A stretch of 64,000 nucleotides of DNA from Thiomicrorhabdus sp965602805 (GTDB lineage: Bacteria; Pseudomonadota; Gammaproteobacteria; Thiomicrospirales; Thiomicrospiraceae): positions 50,144 to 114,143 of the forward strand of contig CBFCZK010000010.1 of the NCBI GenBank assembly GCA_965602805.1, given 5' to 3'. Below the pieces are notes generated by a model that was not told the DNA's origin, made no database searches, and was given only the letters and a program-made list of their open reading frames with translations. Positions 18,244 through 27,158 of this stretch are shown in pieces. The position numbers and the translations under genes are program-made. Each line of letters opens with the position of its first letter. Position 1 is the first letter of the stretch.

Positions 18244-19143
18244 CTATTTGTCTTTGCCCTGCCAATAACTGGCAAACATTGAGCCTGATAAATTGTGCCA
18301 GATACTGAACAAAGCACCCGGTAAGGCACTGGCAGCGCTGAAATATTGCAGAGCGAGCGCCACGCTAAGCCCTGAATTTTGCATACCGACTTCTATGGCT
18401 ACGGTTCGCGCAATAACACTGTCGTAGCCGAGTTTTCGAGTCAGCCAGTAACCACTGACCAAACCGATGATATTATGCAACACTACGGCGAGTAATACCG
18501 TCCAAGCCAACGTTTGCAGATTAGCCTGATTGAGTGCCACAACAATGGCGATAATCAACAGAATCACGCCCATTGAAAACAGTGGGAAAATTGGCATTAT
18601 TTTTGAGAGTTTATCGTGCAAGAGCTTATTTAAAGCCATTCCTAGAAGCAACGGCAAGACAATCATTTTCAGTAACATCCACAACATAGATGCAACCGGC
18701 ACATCAACCGATTGTCCGAGATAGAACCACGTTAAAAAAGGCAACATGACCACTGCCGCTAAGGTGGAGACCAGTGTCATGCTCACCGACAAAGCGACAT
18801 CGCCTTTGGCTAGATACGCCATGACATTAGAGGCCGTGCCCCCTGCGGTTGCACCGACTAACATCATGCCGATGGTCAGTTCTAATGACAAGTCCATCAA
18901 GCCTGACAAAGACCATGCGGCAAACGGCATGATTAAAAACTGAATACCAATGCCTAATCCGACCACTAAACGATTCTGCCAAACCTGTTTAAAGTCTTGC
19001 CAACTTAAGGTTAACCCCATGCCAATCATGACCGCCATCAATAACGGAACAATCCATGACTTTAGATCAACAAAGAATTGCGGATAAAATAGTGCAAAAG
19101 CACTGATAACCAGTGCCCAGAAAGGAAATGCCATTAATAACAT
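18244..19143 (-). CDS. BASS-family (bile acid:Na+ symporter type) transporter
   Basis: 299 residues with about nine hydrophobic segments. The SBF-family signature regions GMGLTLSWQDFKQV and VGATAGGTASNVMAYLAKGDVALSVSMT are present, as is the later IARTVAIEVGMQNSGLSVALA segment, which forms the crossover/Na+ site in this family. Bacterial members carry various organic anions; the substrate cannot be read from the sequence. It probably shares a transcript with the downstream methyltransferase. Confidence 0.9.
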   Translation of the reverse strand: MLLMAFPFWALVISAFALFYPQFFVDLKSWIVPLLMAVMIGMGLTLSWQDFKQVWQNRLVVGLGIGIQFLIMPFAAWSLSGLMDLSLELTIGMMLVGATAGGTASNVMAYLAKGDVALSVSMTLVSTLAAVVMLPFLTWFYLGQSVDVPVASMLWMLLKMIVLPLLLGMALNKLLHDKLSKIMPIFPLFSMGVILLIIAIVVALNQANLQTLAWTVLLAVVLHNIIGLVSGYWLTRKLGYDSVIARTVAIEVGMQNSGLSVALALQYFSAASALPGALFSIWHNLSGSMFASYWQGKDK

Positions 19144-19172
19144 AAGTACAGTTCTGTCTGATTTTTAGAATG

Positions 19173-19184
19173 ACCAGGCCTGGT
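19173..19184. repeat. Iterated palindrome ACCAGGCCTGGT (upstream of the BASS gene)
   Basis: Perfect 16-bp palindrome TGACCAGGCCTGGTCA (19171-19186), between the DUF445 gene and the BASS transporter start. Confidence 0.9.
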
Positions 19185-19215
19185 CACTCTGAATTTAGGG
19201 TTATTCAACACGGGG

Positions 19216-19920
19216 TTATAGAACAATCAGAGCCGAAGCTAAACCGATTAGGCCGCCAAACACGCCACCCCAAACCACTAACCAACCTAAATGTTCGTGA
19301 ATCATCTGCTGAACCATCTCCTTCACCAGTTGTGGAGTCAACTCTTCGAGACGGGAATCAATAATTTCAGCGACTTTAGCGCGAATATCCGACATCACTT
19401 CGGGCTGATCCATCTCTTCTTGTAAGAGTTGATGAAACGACTCGCTTTGTGTCATTTCAATCAGAGAGGTTTTCATGTTTTCAATAAACGGTTCTTTTAA
19501 TGGCGTTAATGCATCCGCACCACCAAACATGCCCAGCATGCTGCCAAAAGAGGAGTTCATAATCACTTCAACCAGTTTTTCAAACGAAGGCGTTAAATCC
19601 ACCTTAGCAATCACGGGTTGTAAATCGAACTTAGAGGTTTGCGCGCTGCTGGCAGCAAAACGATCAATGTTCTCTTGACTGAAAAACTGCTCCATCATTA
19701 AGCTTTTAATAGCCGATTTAAAGGCTTCAAAACGGTTAGGAATCACGCCAGAACCGACCAGGCCTGGTACCTTTTCAAATAACATATAAACCGCTAACCA
19801 ATTGGTTAAGGCGCCTGACAAGGCAAATAAGCCAACCATCATCACGATGGAATCGTTTAAAAACCAACCCGCGCCTAAAATGGCTGCAGCGAAAACATTC
19901 GTCAAAACACTCTTATTCAT
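19216..19920 (-). CDS. DUF445-family membrane protein
   Basis: 234 residues. The N-terminus has two hydrophobic helices followed by GALTNWLAVYMLFEKVPGLVGSGVIPNRFEAFKS, matching the TNWLA and GxIP-type blocks of the DUF445 family. A long soluble, mostly helical middle follows, and the protein ends in a C-terminal transmembrane hairpin (WLVVWGGVFGGLIGLASALIVL). The function is unknown. It carries one perfect palindrome copy, encoding Pro-Gly-Leu-Val. Confidence 0.8.
   Translation of the reverse strand: MNKSVLTNVFAAAILGAGWFLNDSIVMMVGLFALSGALTNWLAVYMLFEKVPGLVGSGVIPNRFEAFKSAIKSLMMEQFFSQENIDRFAASSAQTSKFDLQPVIAKVDLTPSFEKLVEVIMNSSFGSMLGMFGGADALTPLKEPFIENMKTSLIEMTQSESFHQLLQEEMDQPEVMSDIRAKVAEIIDSRLEELTPQLVKEMVQQMIHEHLGWLVVWGGVFGGLIGLASALIVL
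19757..19768. repeat. Iterated palindrome ACCAGGCCTGGT (inside DUF445 gene)
   Basis: Perfect 12-mer, with the frame set so it reads CCA GGC CTG GT (Pro-Gly-Leu-Val). It is the only coding copy here not read as Gln-Ala-Trp. Confidence 0.9.
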
Positions 19921-19992
19921 TTTGTACTCTCTTAAATTAGACTTAATGGGTGTTAATACTTTTTCTTAGAAATTACAGACTCGGCGATTGGT

Positions 19993-20358
19993 TTATAACT
20001 CATCCGCGGTGGATTGGGCTTGAAACGCGCTTAAATCGACGCTGATTTCACCAGAGTCCGATGCCGTAAAATTGGCTTTATCTTTCATTTCTCCGGTTTC
20101 TTCCATGCCCATACAGCCTTGGAAAATATGCCAGGTATAGACAAAATGTACTTGATAACGATTATCTTGTAGATGGCTGACATGAGATATCTGCATACCG
20201 TCTTTATAGTGCGCAAGCTGACTGATAAAGCTGAGGTCTCTGACCAATTTAAGATGAATATTAGGCAGCTGTGCTGTGAAAAATTCAGCAAGCAGATCAC
20301 ACTGATTTTTATCGGCTGTAAAGCCTTCATTATTGACAAGTTTAAGCTGTAGTTGCAT
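19993..20358 (-). CDS. Small cytoplasmic protein of unknown function
   Basis: 121 residues, no signal peptide or membrane helix, family not recognised. The composition resembles the neighbouring genes, so it is probably native. It starts MQLQLKLVNNEG and has a central HVSHLQDNRYQVHFVYTW stretch that looks like beta strands. It lies between acpS and the DUF445 gene on the same strand and could be the tail of that transcript. Confidence 0.65.
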   Translation of the reverse strand: MQLQLKLVNNEGFTADKNQCDLLAEFFTAQLPNIHLKLVRDLSFISQLAHYKDGMQISHVSHLQDNRYQVHFVYTWHIFQGCMGMEETGEMKDKANFTASDSGEISVDLSAFQAQSTADEL

Positions 20359-20413
20359 ATCAACCCTTACAAAAAATTAGGAAATGATTAAAAATAGGAT
20401 TAGAAGCAGGACA

Positions 20414-20425
20414 ACCAGGCCTGGT
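20414..20425. repeat. Iterated palindrome ACCAGGCCTGGT (intergenic, after acpS)
   Basis: Symmetry extends to 16 bp (CAACCAGGCCTGGTTG). A T-rich stretch follows on the plus side. Confidence 0.9.
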
Positions 20426-20441
20426 TGCTTTTTTAATGAAA

Positions 20442-20825
20442 TTACTCGCGCTGTTCAGCCACCACAAAAGCCACCGTGTGATGCTTTTCATCGCTGACAC
20501 TAATGGACCAATCGGTAATCCCCAATGAGTCCGCTTTGGCCAATGTTCTGCCGGCTAACAAAAGAATCGGTTGTCCAGAAGGCTTATGACCAATCGTCAT
20601 ATCTTTAAAACAGACCCCTTGAGCAATCCCAGTGCCTAAGGCTTTAGAAACGGCTTCTTTGAGCGCCCAACGTTTTGCTAGAAAACGTTCAGGGTAATAT
20701 TGCGATTCTAACTCAAGGAGTTCATCCGCAGAAAGCAGTCGCTTAGAAAAGGCTTCGCCCTGTTTGTTGTAAACCTTAGCAATACGCTCAACATCAACAA
20801 TATCTGTTCCAACGCCAACAATCAC
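20442..20825 (-). CDS. acpS: Holo-[acyl-carrier-protein] synthase
   Basis: Transfers 4'-phosphopantetheine from CoA to acyl carrier protein. 127 residues, with the N-terminal GVGTDIVDVERI motif (Mg-binding Asp) and the second motif RFLAKRWALKEAVSKALGTGI (metal-binding Glu). It is the last gene of the lepA-lepB-rnc-era-recO-pdxJ-acpS series, 75 bp after pdxJ. Confidence 0.97.
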   Translation of the reverse strand: MIVGVGTDIVDVERIAKVYNKQGEAFSKRLLSADELLELESQYYPERFLAKRWALKEAVSKALGTGIAQGVCFKDMTIGHKPSGQPILLLAGRTLAKADSLGITDWSISVSDEKHHTVAFVVAEQRE

Positions 20826-20900
20826 AACAATCCCTTTGTCATTAACTTATCTACTAGCCTATACACGAATCTATCCAAATTAACCTATCCAGAAAACGAT

Positions 20901-21647
20901 TTATTTCAAATACGCTTGTTGACGGGCTTCGACCATAATACGTTTCATTTCACGCACGGCTTCTGGCAAACCAGAGAATACGGACTGCGCGATAATGGCA
21001 TGTCCAATATTCAACTCTTCAATCTCTTTAATGGCAGCGATTGCTTGCACATTGTGATAATGCAAACCGTGCCCGGCATTAACCACCAGCCCTAAACGCA
21101 CGGCATATTCTGTCGCATGGCGAATACGTTCAAGCTCGTCTTCGATATCAATCGGATTGGTCAATTCCGCATAGGTTCCAGTATGCAATTCAATCACTGG
21201 CGCGCCACACTCTTTCGCCGCCTCAATCTGAATTTCATCAGGATCGATAAACAGTGAAACACGACAGCCTACATGCGCTAAACGCTCACAAACTTCTGTC
21301 AACCAAGGCATTTGGCCAGCCACATCCAAACCGCCTTCGGTAGTCAATTCTTCGCGTTTTTCAGGCACTAAACAGATATCTTCAGGCTCATATTTACAAG
21401 CAATCTTGACCATCTCTTCCGTGGCGGCCATCTCCAAATTAACTTTGGTTTGGCGCATTGCAGAGATCAGTGCAACATCTTCATCTTGAATATGGCGGCG
21501 ATCTTCACGCAAATGCAGCGTAATACTATCTGCGCCAGCCATTTCAGCATCTAACGCGGCTTTAATAGGGTCAGGATAAGTAGTGCCGCGCGCTTGTCTT
21601 AAAGTCGCAACGTGATCGATATTCAAACCTAAAAAAATTGGATTCAT
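20901..21647 (-). CDS. pdxJ: Pyridoxine 5'-phosphate synthase
   Basis: Condenses 3-amino-2-oxopropyl phosphate with deoxyxylulose phosphate to make pyridoxine 5'-phosphate. Motifs: LGLNIDHVATLRQARGTTYPDP, DSITLHLREDRRHI, VCLVPEKREELTTEGG-like block, and NAGHGLHYHNV. I place the start at ATG 21647 (MNPIFLGLN), with AAGGAA upstream. An earlier in-frame start at 21698 adds a non-conserved leader. Confidence 0.97.
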   Translation of the reverse strand: MNPIFLGLNIDHVATLRQARGTTYPDPIKAALDAEMAGADSITLHLREDRRHIQDEDVALISAMRQTKVNLEMAATEEMVKIACKYEPEDICLVPEKREELTTEGGLDVAGQMPWLTEVCERLAHVGCRVSLFIDPDEIQIEAAKECGAPVIELHTGTYAELTNPIDIEDELERIRHATEYAVRLGLVVNAGHGLHYHNVQAIAAIKEIEELNIGHAIIAQSVFSGLPEAVREMKRIMVEARQQAYLK

Positions 21648-21724
21648 TATTTTTCCTTGGTAATTATGAAAGTAAACTCTCGCAGAGTTAACGTTCAATG
21701 GAGTTTATTGTTTATGTTTATATT

Positions 21725-22444
21725 TTATCTAAAAAGTTGACGCGTCATCAATGGCTTATCACCTAAATATTGATTAAGAATCGCTCGAAACAACTGTTTC
21801 CACTGCCCTAAGCAACTTTCACAAAAAGTAGCTTCTGCTAACGCTAACAGACAATTTCCCTGAATGGGGATTCCATTGCCAATACCATCCATATCCGCTC
21901 TAATCGCGCCATTTTCTGGGTAAAAATGATACAATACATCCGCTTCAACAGGCTGTTGCTGCATATCTAAATCACAGACTAAACCTTGACCTAATTCATT
22001 GAGTAGATGATATTCAAATTGACGAAGTGACCAGGCCTGGTCACTTCTATTTTTGGCCGCCAGCAGTTGATATAAAGCTTGTTGGTAATGCTCATAGAGA
22101 AGCTCTACCGGAACTTGTGCAAACAACAGACGATATAACAACTCATTGAGATAGAGACCACAGATACTGGCATCGCCAGACAATGGAAAACGTAAAGTGT
22201 TAAGCTCGACTTGTTGAATGGAGACTAAATCAGAAGGTTTTTGAGCTCGTTCACGCCATAACACAGTCAATTGCTGGAAAGGCTGCAACAGAGCGGTTTT
22301 TTGAGACGCTGTTTTACGCCCTCCTCTCACGCCACGGACTACACCATTAAATTTGCCATAGTCGGGCGAGAGAAACGTCACCAAAGCGCTGGTTTCACGG
22401 TAAGGGCGAGAGTGCAGGACAAAAACAGACTGTTCAATCTCCAT
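21725..22444 (-). CDS. recO: DNA repair protein RecO
   Basis: Helps RecR load RecA onto SSB-coated DNA. 239 residues with an N-terminal OB-fold (FVLHSRPYRETSALVTFLSPDYGKFNGVVRGVRGGRK) and a helical C-terminal part. The zinc-type cysteines seen in some RecO proteins are reduced to a CESC motif. The gene contains a perfect 24-bp palindrome built on the iterated 12-mer. Confidence 0.95.
   Translation of the reverse strand: MEIEQSVFVLHSRPYRETSALVTFLSPDYGKFNGVVRGVRGGRKTASQKTALLQPFQQLTVLWRERAQKPSDLVSIQQVELNTLRFPLSGDASICGLYLNELLYRLLFAQVPVELLYEHYQQALYQLLAAKNRSDQAWSLRQFEYHLLNELGQGLVCDLDMQQQPVEADVLYHFYPENGAIRADMDGIGNGIPIQGNCLLALAEATFCESCLGQWKQLFRAILNQYLGDKPLMTRQLFR
22024..22047. repeat. 24-bp perfect palindrome inside recO (iterated 12-mer core)
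   Basis: GAAGTGACCAGG followed by its exact reverse complement, centred at 22035/22036. The 12-mer core is at 22030-22041 and is read as CAG GCC TGG (Gln-Ala-Trp) within Ser-Asp-Gln-Ala-Trp-Ser-Leu. Confidence 0.95.
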
Positions 22445-22500
22445 TTTAATCCCTAATCCTCTTTAAAGAGTCAGCTTAGATAGCCAACTGCAAAACCAAC

Positions 22501-23481
22501 TTAACTGCTGTAGTTGTCGTCATAACCTAAACTGGCTAAAGCACGCGCATCATCCGACCAGTTCTCTTTGACCTTAACCCAAAGTTCTAAATGGACACGG
22601 GCATCTAACAAGGTGATTAAATCACGACGAGCCTGAATACCCATGGTTTTAATCATTTCACCTTTTTTACCGATGACAATCTTCTTTTGACCTTTGCGTT
22701 CAACCAGAATCAGTGCGTTAATAATCCAACGGTCTTCCTCTTGATCAAACTTGAATTGTTCAATTTCTACGGTTGAACCATAAGGCACTTCTTCACCCAA
22801 CGTACGCATCAGCTTTTCACGGATAATCTCAGCGGCTAAAAAACGTTGCGAGCGATCTGTCACATACTCTTCTGGAAAGATTTTGGCTTGCTTAGGCAGA
22901 TACTTAAGCACTTCTTTCTTGATTAAATCCAAACCGCTTTTCTTGTAGGCTGAGATTGGAATAAGGGTATCCATTTTGACGTTTTCGCCAACAATCTGCA
23001 TAAAAGGGAATAACTCATCTTTGTTTTTGTAGTTATCAATTTTATTCATCAAGACAACGACTGGCGTTTTAATGCCTTCTAACTTTTGAGCAACCGCTTC
23101 ATCTTCTTTGGTCCAACGTCCGGCTTCGACCACAAATAGAATCACATCTACATCGGCAAATGCACTGTTGGCGGTACGATTCATATATTCATTAATCGAT
23201 TTTTCACCACCCAAATGCATACCCGGCGTATCAACGTAGATAATCTGGTGTTTATCCGTGGTGTAAATGCCGTGAATACGGTGGCGAGTGGTTTGTGGTT
23301 TATGTGATGTGATACTCAACTTTTGACCGAGTAGCTCGTTCATAATGGTCGATTTACCCACATTTGGGCGTCCGATTACCGCGGCAAAGCCCGTTTGATA
23401 ATCGGTCGGTTCATTAGAACCAGAGTCATCGCCACCGGCTAAAATAGCCTCTAGATCAAGCGTACGTTTTTCATCAGTCAT
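22501..23481 (-). CDS. era: GTPase Era
   Basis: An essential GTPase for 16S rRNA maturation and 30S assembly. G1 GRPNVGKSTIMN, G3 DTPGMH, G4 MNKIDN and the C-terminal KH domain (IVIGKKGEMIKTMGIQARRDL) are all present. I choose ATG 23481 (MTDEKRTLDLEAI), which gives 326 residues, because it has a purine-rich leader. The frame stays open to 23604, overlapping rnc, but that part is not conserved. It has an N-terminal extension of about 35 residues before the G domain compared with the E. coli protein. Confidence 0.97.
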   Translation of the reverse strand: MTDEKRTLDLEAILAGGDDSGSNEPTDYQTGFAAVIGRPNVGKSTIMNELLGQKLSITSHKPQTTRHRIHGIYTTDKHQIIYVDTPGMHLGGEKSINEYMNRTANSAFADVDVILFVVEAGRWTKEDEAVAQKLEGIKTPVVVLMNKIDNYKNKDELFPFMQIVGENVKMDTLIPISAYKKSGLDLIKKEVLKYLPKQAKIFPEEYVTDRSQRFLAAEIIREKLMRTLGEEVPYGSTVEIEQFKFDQEEDRWIINALILVERKGQKKIVIGKKGEMIKTMGIQARRDLITLLDARVHLELWVKVKENWSDDARALASLGYDDNYSS

Positions 23482-23524
23482 TTTATTCTTCTCTTTTATA
23501 GAGACCTTTACATGAAGGTCTTTT

Positions 23525-24247
23525 TTACAGGTTATCCAGAGCTTCAAGGGCACATTCGGCCGCTTTCTGCTCTGCTTTACGTCGATTTGAAGCAGTTGCT
23601 TCAAATTTTGTATTCAATTTTACTACATAACATGACACAGTAAACTGCTGGGCATGCGCTGCGCCATTCACACTGATAATGCTATATTCTGGTAACGGTT
23701 GGCTATTAGACTGTAACCACTCTTGCAAACGAGTCTTGGCATCTTTACCGACTTTTTTCGGGTCTAGCACTTGCAAACGGCCATCGTACAAATGCCCGAC
23801 CAATTCACGACAAACATCCAAACCGCCATCTTCATAAACAGAGGCAATTATGGCCTCTACCGCATCGGCGATAATTGAGTCACGTCTAAAGCCGCCACTC
23901 TTAAGTTCACCGGGCCCTAAAACCAGATAGTCGCTTAGATTATATTCACGCCCAATCACCGCCAAAGTATCACCTTTGACTAAATGTGCTCTGACGCGAC
24001 TCATATCGCCTTCCGCTAAGTTCGTAAACTGATGGAATAGAATATCTGCAATCATAAAGTTGACTAAACTATCGCCTAAAAACTCCAGACGTTCATTGTT
24101 TTTAGAGCCAACACTGCAATGCGTCAGTGCATGCTGCAAAAATGAAATATCTTTATATTCATAACCTAATTTTTTGGCCAGTTGATTTAACTTTGCCAAG
24201 CGTTCGATTGAGAGTTTTTCGGTTTTTTTCGTAACCATCTTAGTCAA
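23525..24247 (-). CDS. rnc: Ribonuclease III
   Basis: A double-strand-specific endoribonuclease. 240 residues with the signature NERLEFLGDSLVNFMIAD and the second catalytic Asp/Glu region (SIIADAVEAIIASVYEDGG), plus a C-terminal dsRNA-binding domain. It overlaps the end of lepB by 8 nt, indicating translational coupling. Confidence 0.97.
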   Translation of the reverse strand: MTKMVTKKTEKLSIERLAKLNQLAKKLGYEYKDISFLQHALTHCSVGSKNNERLEFLGDSLVNFMIADILFHQFTNLAEGDMSRVRAHLVKGDTLAVIGREYNLSDYLVLGPGELKSGGFRRDSIIADAVEAIIASVYEDGGLDVCRELVGHLYDGRLQVLDPKKVGKDAKTRLQEWLQSNSQPLPEYSIISVNGAAHAQQFTVSCYVVKLNTKFEATASNRRKAEQKAAECALEALDNL

Positions 24248-25010
24248 TCCCCTGACCTAAACGATTTAAATGCATGCCGTTATCCCAGTTCATCCAGATG
24301 CCGAACGCCTTACCTTTTAGGTTTTTCTCAGGTACAAAGCCCCAAAAACGGCTGTCATTACTGTGATCACGGTTATCACCCATCATGAAATAATGCCCTT
24401 CCGGAACCTTGACGGTCTGAATATCTAGACTTGATTTATCCATGTCCAACAACACTTCATGGGTCGAACCATTTGGAAAAGTCTCTTTGACAATCGAAGC
24501 ACCGTTCATAATCGAGCCAGAATCCATGCCGTGATACTTACCGATAAACTCGCCTTTAACCGCATCGCCATTAATAAAAATGGTACGACCAATATAGGTG
24601 ATTTCATCGCCTGGTAGACCGACGACACGTTTGATGTAATCAACGGCAGGATCATTTGGATATTTAAAGACCACAACATCACCACGTTCTGGATCGCTGA
24701 CAGGAATGATTGTGGTTTGCAAAACCGGCAGCTTAACGCCATATGCAAATTTATTAACGGCAATGAAATCACCAATCTGCAATGTCGGATACATTGAACC
24801 CGATGGAATTCTAAAGGGTTCAATAATAAAGGATCTTAAGACCAATACCACCAGAAATACTGGAAACAATGAACGTGCGTATTCTACTAGAATAGGTTCT
24901 TTGACCGTCATCATCGCACTGAGACGTTTTGGACGCCAAACAACGCGATCTACATAAGTGATTACCCCGGTAATAGCGGTAATAATTACAAGAATAAGTT
25001 CGAAACTCAT
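24240..25010 (-). CDS. lepB: Signal peptidase I
   Basis: Cleaves signal peptides at the periplasmic face. 256 residues, two N-terminal membrane segments, catalytic serine in RIPSGSMYPTL (S72) and general-base lysine in YIKRVVGLPGD (K127), followed by the GDNRDHSNDSRFWGFVP box. The start codon overlaps the lepA stop. Confidence 0.97.
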   Translation of the reverse strand: MSFELILVIITAITGVITYVDRVVWRPKRLSAMMTVKEPILVEYARSLFPVFLVVLVLRSFIIEPFRIPSGSMYPTLQIGDFIAVNKFAYGVKLPVLQTTIIPVSDPERGDVVVFKYPNDPAVDYIKRVVGLPGDEITYIGRTIFINGDAVKGEFIGKYHGMDSGSIMNGASIVKETFPNGSTHEVLLDMDKSSLDIQTVKVPEGHYFMMGDNRDHSNDSRFWGFVPEKNLKGKAFGIWMNWDNGMHLNRLGQGID

Positions 25011-26815
25011 TAAGATTCTCCTGTGCTCAAAATGGCTAAGAACGCTTCTTGCGGCAGTTCGACATTACCGACCGATTTCATGCGCTTCTTACCATCTTTC
25101 TGTTTCTGTAATAATTTCTTCTTACGGGACACATCACCCCCATAACATTTGGCAGTTACATTCTTACGTAACGCTTTAACGTTAGCGCGACCGATGATTT
25201 TAGCGCCAATGGAGGCTTGAATAGCGACATCAAACATCTGACGAGGAATAACATCCTTTAATTTATCAACAATAATTTTACCGCGCTGTGCAGCGAAGGC
25301 GCGATGCACAATCACACCTAAGGCATCGACTTTCTCACCATTGATAAGGAAGTCCATTCGAACTAAGTCATCTTGTTGAAAACGCTTAAACTCGTAATCC
25401 ATCGAGGCATAACCACGACTACACGACTTAAGACGATCAAAGAAATCCAATACCACTTCATTCAACGGCAGTTCATAATTGATAGAAACCTGTCCACCCG
25501 AATAGAGCATCTCTTTCTGGACGCCACGTTTTTCGATACACAACTTCATAACCGCCCCCACATGTTCATGTGGTACCAAAATATTGGCTTGAATAATCGG
25601 TTCACGAATCGCTTCAACCAAACTCATATCAGGCAGTTCTGATGGATTATCAATTGTAATGACTTCGCCGTTTTTCAGTTCTACTTCGTAGATAACCGTT
25701 GGCGCGGTGACAATTAAATCAATATTATATTCACGCTCTAAACGTTCTTGAACGATTTCCATATGTAACATGCCCAAGAAACCACAACGGAAACCAAAGC
25801 CTAAGGCTTCAGAACTTTCTGGTTCAAAGTGTAAAGCGGCATCATTCAAACGCAATTTACGTAATGATTCACGCAGGTCTTCATACTGTTCAGATGAGAC
25901 TGGAAAAATCCCAGCAAAAACGCGAGGTTGTGCGGCTGCAAATCCTGGCAATGCTTCTACATCAGGTTTAGAAGCATCGACGATAGTATCCCCAACGGGC
26001 GCACCATCAATGTCTTTAATACCTGAAACCACGTAACCCACCTCTCCCGCACTTAAATAGGCAGTAGGCGTACGCTTTGGTGTAAAGATACCAACATCAT
26101 CGACTTGATATATCTCTTTAGTCGACATGATTTTCATTTTGGTTTTTTTAGCGATGCGTCCGTCAATCACACGTACCAATGAAACCACACCCAAGTAGTT
26201 ATCAAACCAAGAATCAATAATCAACGCTTTTAAGGGCGCATCTAAATCCCCCGTTGGCGGTGGGATTTTAAGCACAATGTCTTCTAATGTTTCTTTAATA
26301 CCGATGCCCGCTTTAGCACTCGCGCGTACGGCATCAGAGGCTTCAACACCAATAATCTCTTCGACTTCTTCAATTACACGATCAGGATCAGCAGAAGGCA
26401 GATCGATTTTATTCAATACGACTAAAACTTCTAAACCTTGCTCAATCGCCGTGTAACAGTTCGCCACAGTTTGCGCTTCAACCCCTTGAGAGGCATCCAC
26501 AACTAATAAAGCACCTTCACAAGCGGCCAATGAACGCGAAACTTCATAGGAGAAATCTACGTGTCCCGGGGTATCGATAAAGTTAAGCTGATAGGTTTCA
26601 CCATCATCCGCTTTGTAATTCAGTGTCACACTCTGTGCTTTAATGGTGATACCGCGCTCTTTTTCAATATCCATTGAATCAAGCACTTGAGCTTGCATCT
26701 CGCGATCTGTTAAGCCGCCACACAGGTGAATGAATCGATCGGCAATGGTTGATTTACCGTGATCGATATGGGCAATAATCGAAAAGTTACGAATGTGTTT
26801 TAAATCGTCTGACAT
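25010..26815 (-). CDS. lepA: Elongation factor 4
   Basis: A ribosome-binding GTPase acting in translation under stress. 601 residues. It shows the AHIDHGKSTIADR P-loop, GITIKAQSV, the DTPGHVDF G3 box and NKIDLPSADP, then EF-G-like domains and the LepA-specific C-terminus ending in a basic KKKLLQKQKDGKKRMK segment. First gene of the lepA-lepB-rnc-era-recO-pdxJ-acpS block. Confidence 0.98.
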   Translation of the reverse strand: MSDDLKHIRNFSIIAHIDHGKSTIADRFIHLCGGLTDREMQAQVLDSMDIEKERGITIKAQSVTLNYKADDGETYQLNFIDTPGHVDFSYEVSRSLAACEGALLVVDASQGVEAQTVANCYTAIEQGLEVLVVLNKIDLPSADPDRVIEEVEEIIGVEASDAVRASAKAGIGIKETLEDIVLKIPPPTGDLDAPLKALIIDSWFDNYLGVVSLVRVIDGRIAKKTKMKIMSTKEIYQVDDVGIFTPKRTPTAYLSAGEVGYVVSGIKDIDGAPVGDTIVDASKPDVEALPGFAAAQPRVFAGIFPVSSEQYEDLRESLRKLRLNDAALHFEPESSEALGFGFRCGFLGMLHMEIVQERLEREYNIDLIVTAPTVIYEVELKNGEVITIDNPSELPDMSLVEAIREPIIQANILVPHEHVGAVMKLCIEKRGVQKEMLYSGGQVSINYELPLNEVVLDFFDRLKSCSRGYASMDYEFKRFQQDDLVRMDFLINGEKVDALGVIVHRAFAAQRGKIIVDKLKDVIPRQMFDVAIQASIGAKIIGRANVKALRKNVTAKCYGGDVSRKKKLLQKQKDGKKRMKSVGNVELPQEAFLAILSTGES

Positions 26816-27158
26816 TGATGCTCCAGGTAAAGCCTGCTTGAATGTGGCTTAAGTAAATCTAAGCCAATTCAAAAAACAGCCAATACGGTCTATAAAAAAA
26901 GGGGACTATCGTCCCCCTTTCAGCTTATTCTTTAAAACAGATGTTTTTACAATTATTTTCAATGGGTTAGCCTTTCAAAAAAGACGCCTGCATATTCAAT
27001 AACGGAATAAGGTTTGGTTTAAATTTAATTGCGCGTATTTTACGCTAATTTATGGCGATTCGCATGGATTAATCGCCATATTAAACGCAATGTAAAATTG
27101 TTTGAGTTTCAGAATCAACAACACCAACCCTCAGAAAAGCAGGACTCCCTTAAAAACC
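26816..27158 (-). promoter_or_regulatory. 343-bp gap between mucD and lepA
   Basis: It contains a terminator for mucD (26894-26921), so the lepA block must start from a promoter in the roughly 75 bp next to lepA; I cannot assign the boxes. An inverted repeat ATGGCGATT (27052-27060) / AATCGCCAT (27071-27079) and a smaller GCGTA/TACGC hairpin just before it lie closer to mucD. No gene is seen. Confidence 0.5.
26894..26921 (-). terminator. Rho-independent terminator after mucD
   Basis: On the minus strand, AGGGGGAC, loop GATA, GTCCCCT is followed by seven T residues. Confidence 0.88.

Noticed and set aside
22501..23604. era starting at 23604
   Set aside because: The extra 41 residues overlap rnc and are not conserved; ATG 23481 has a better leader.
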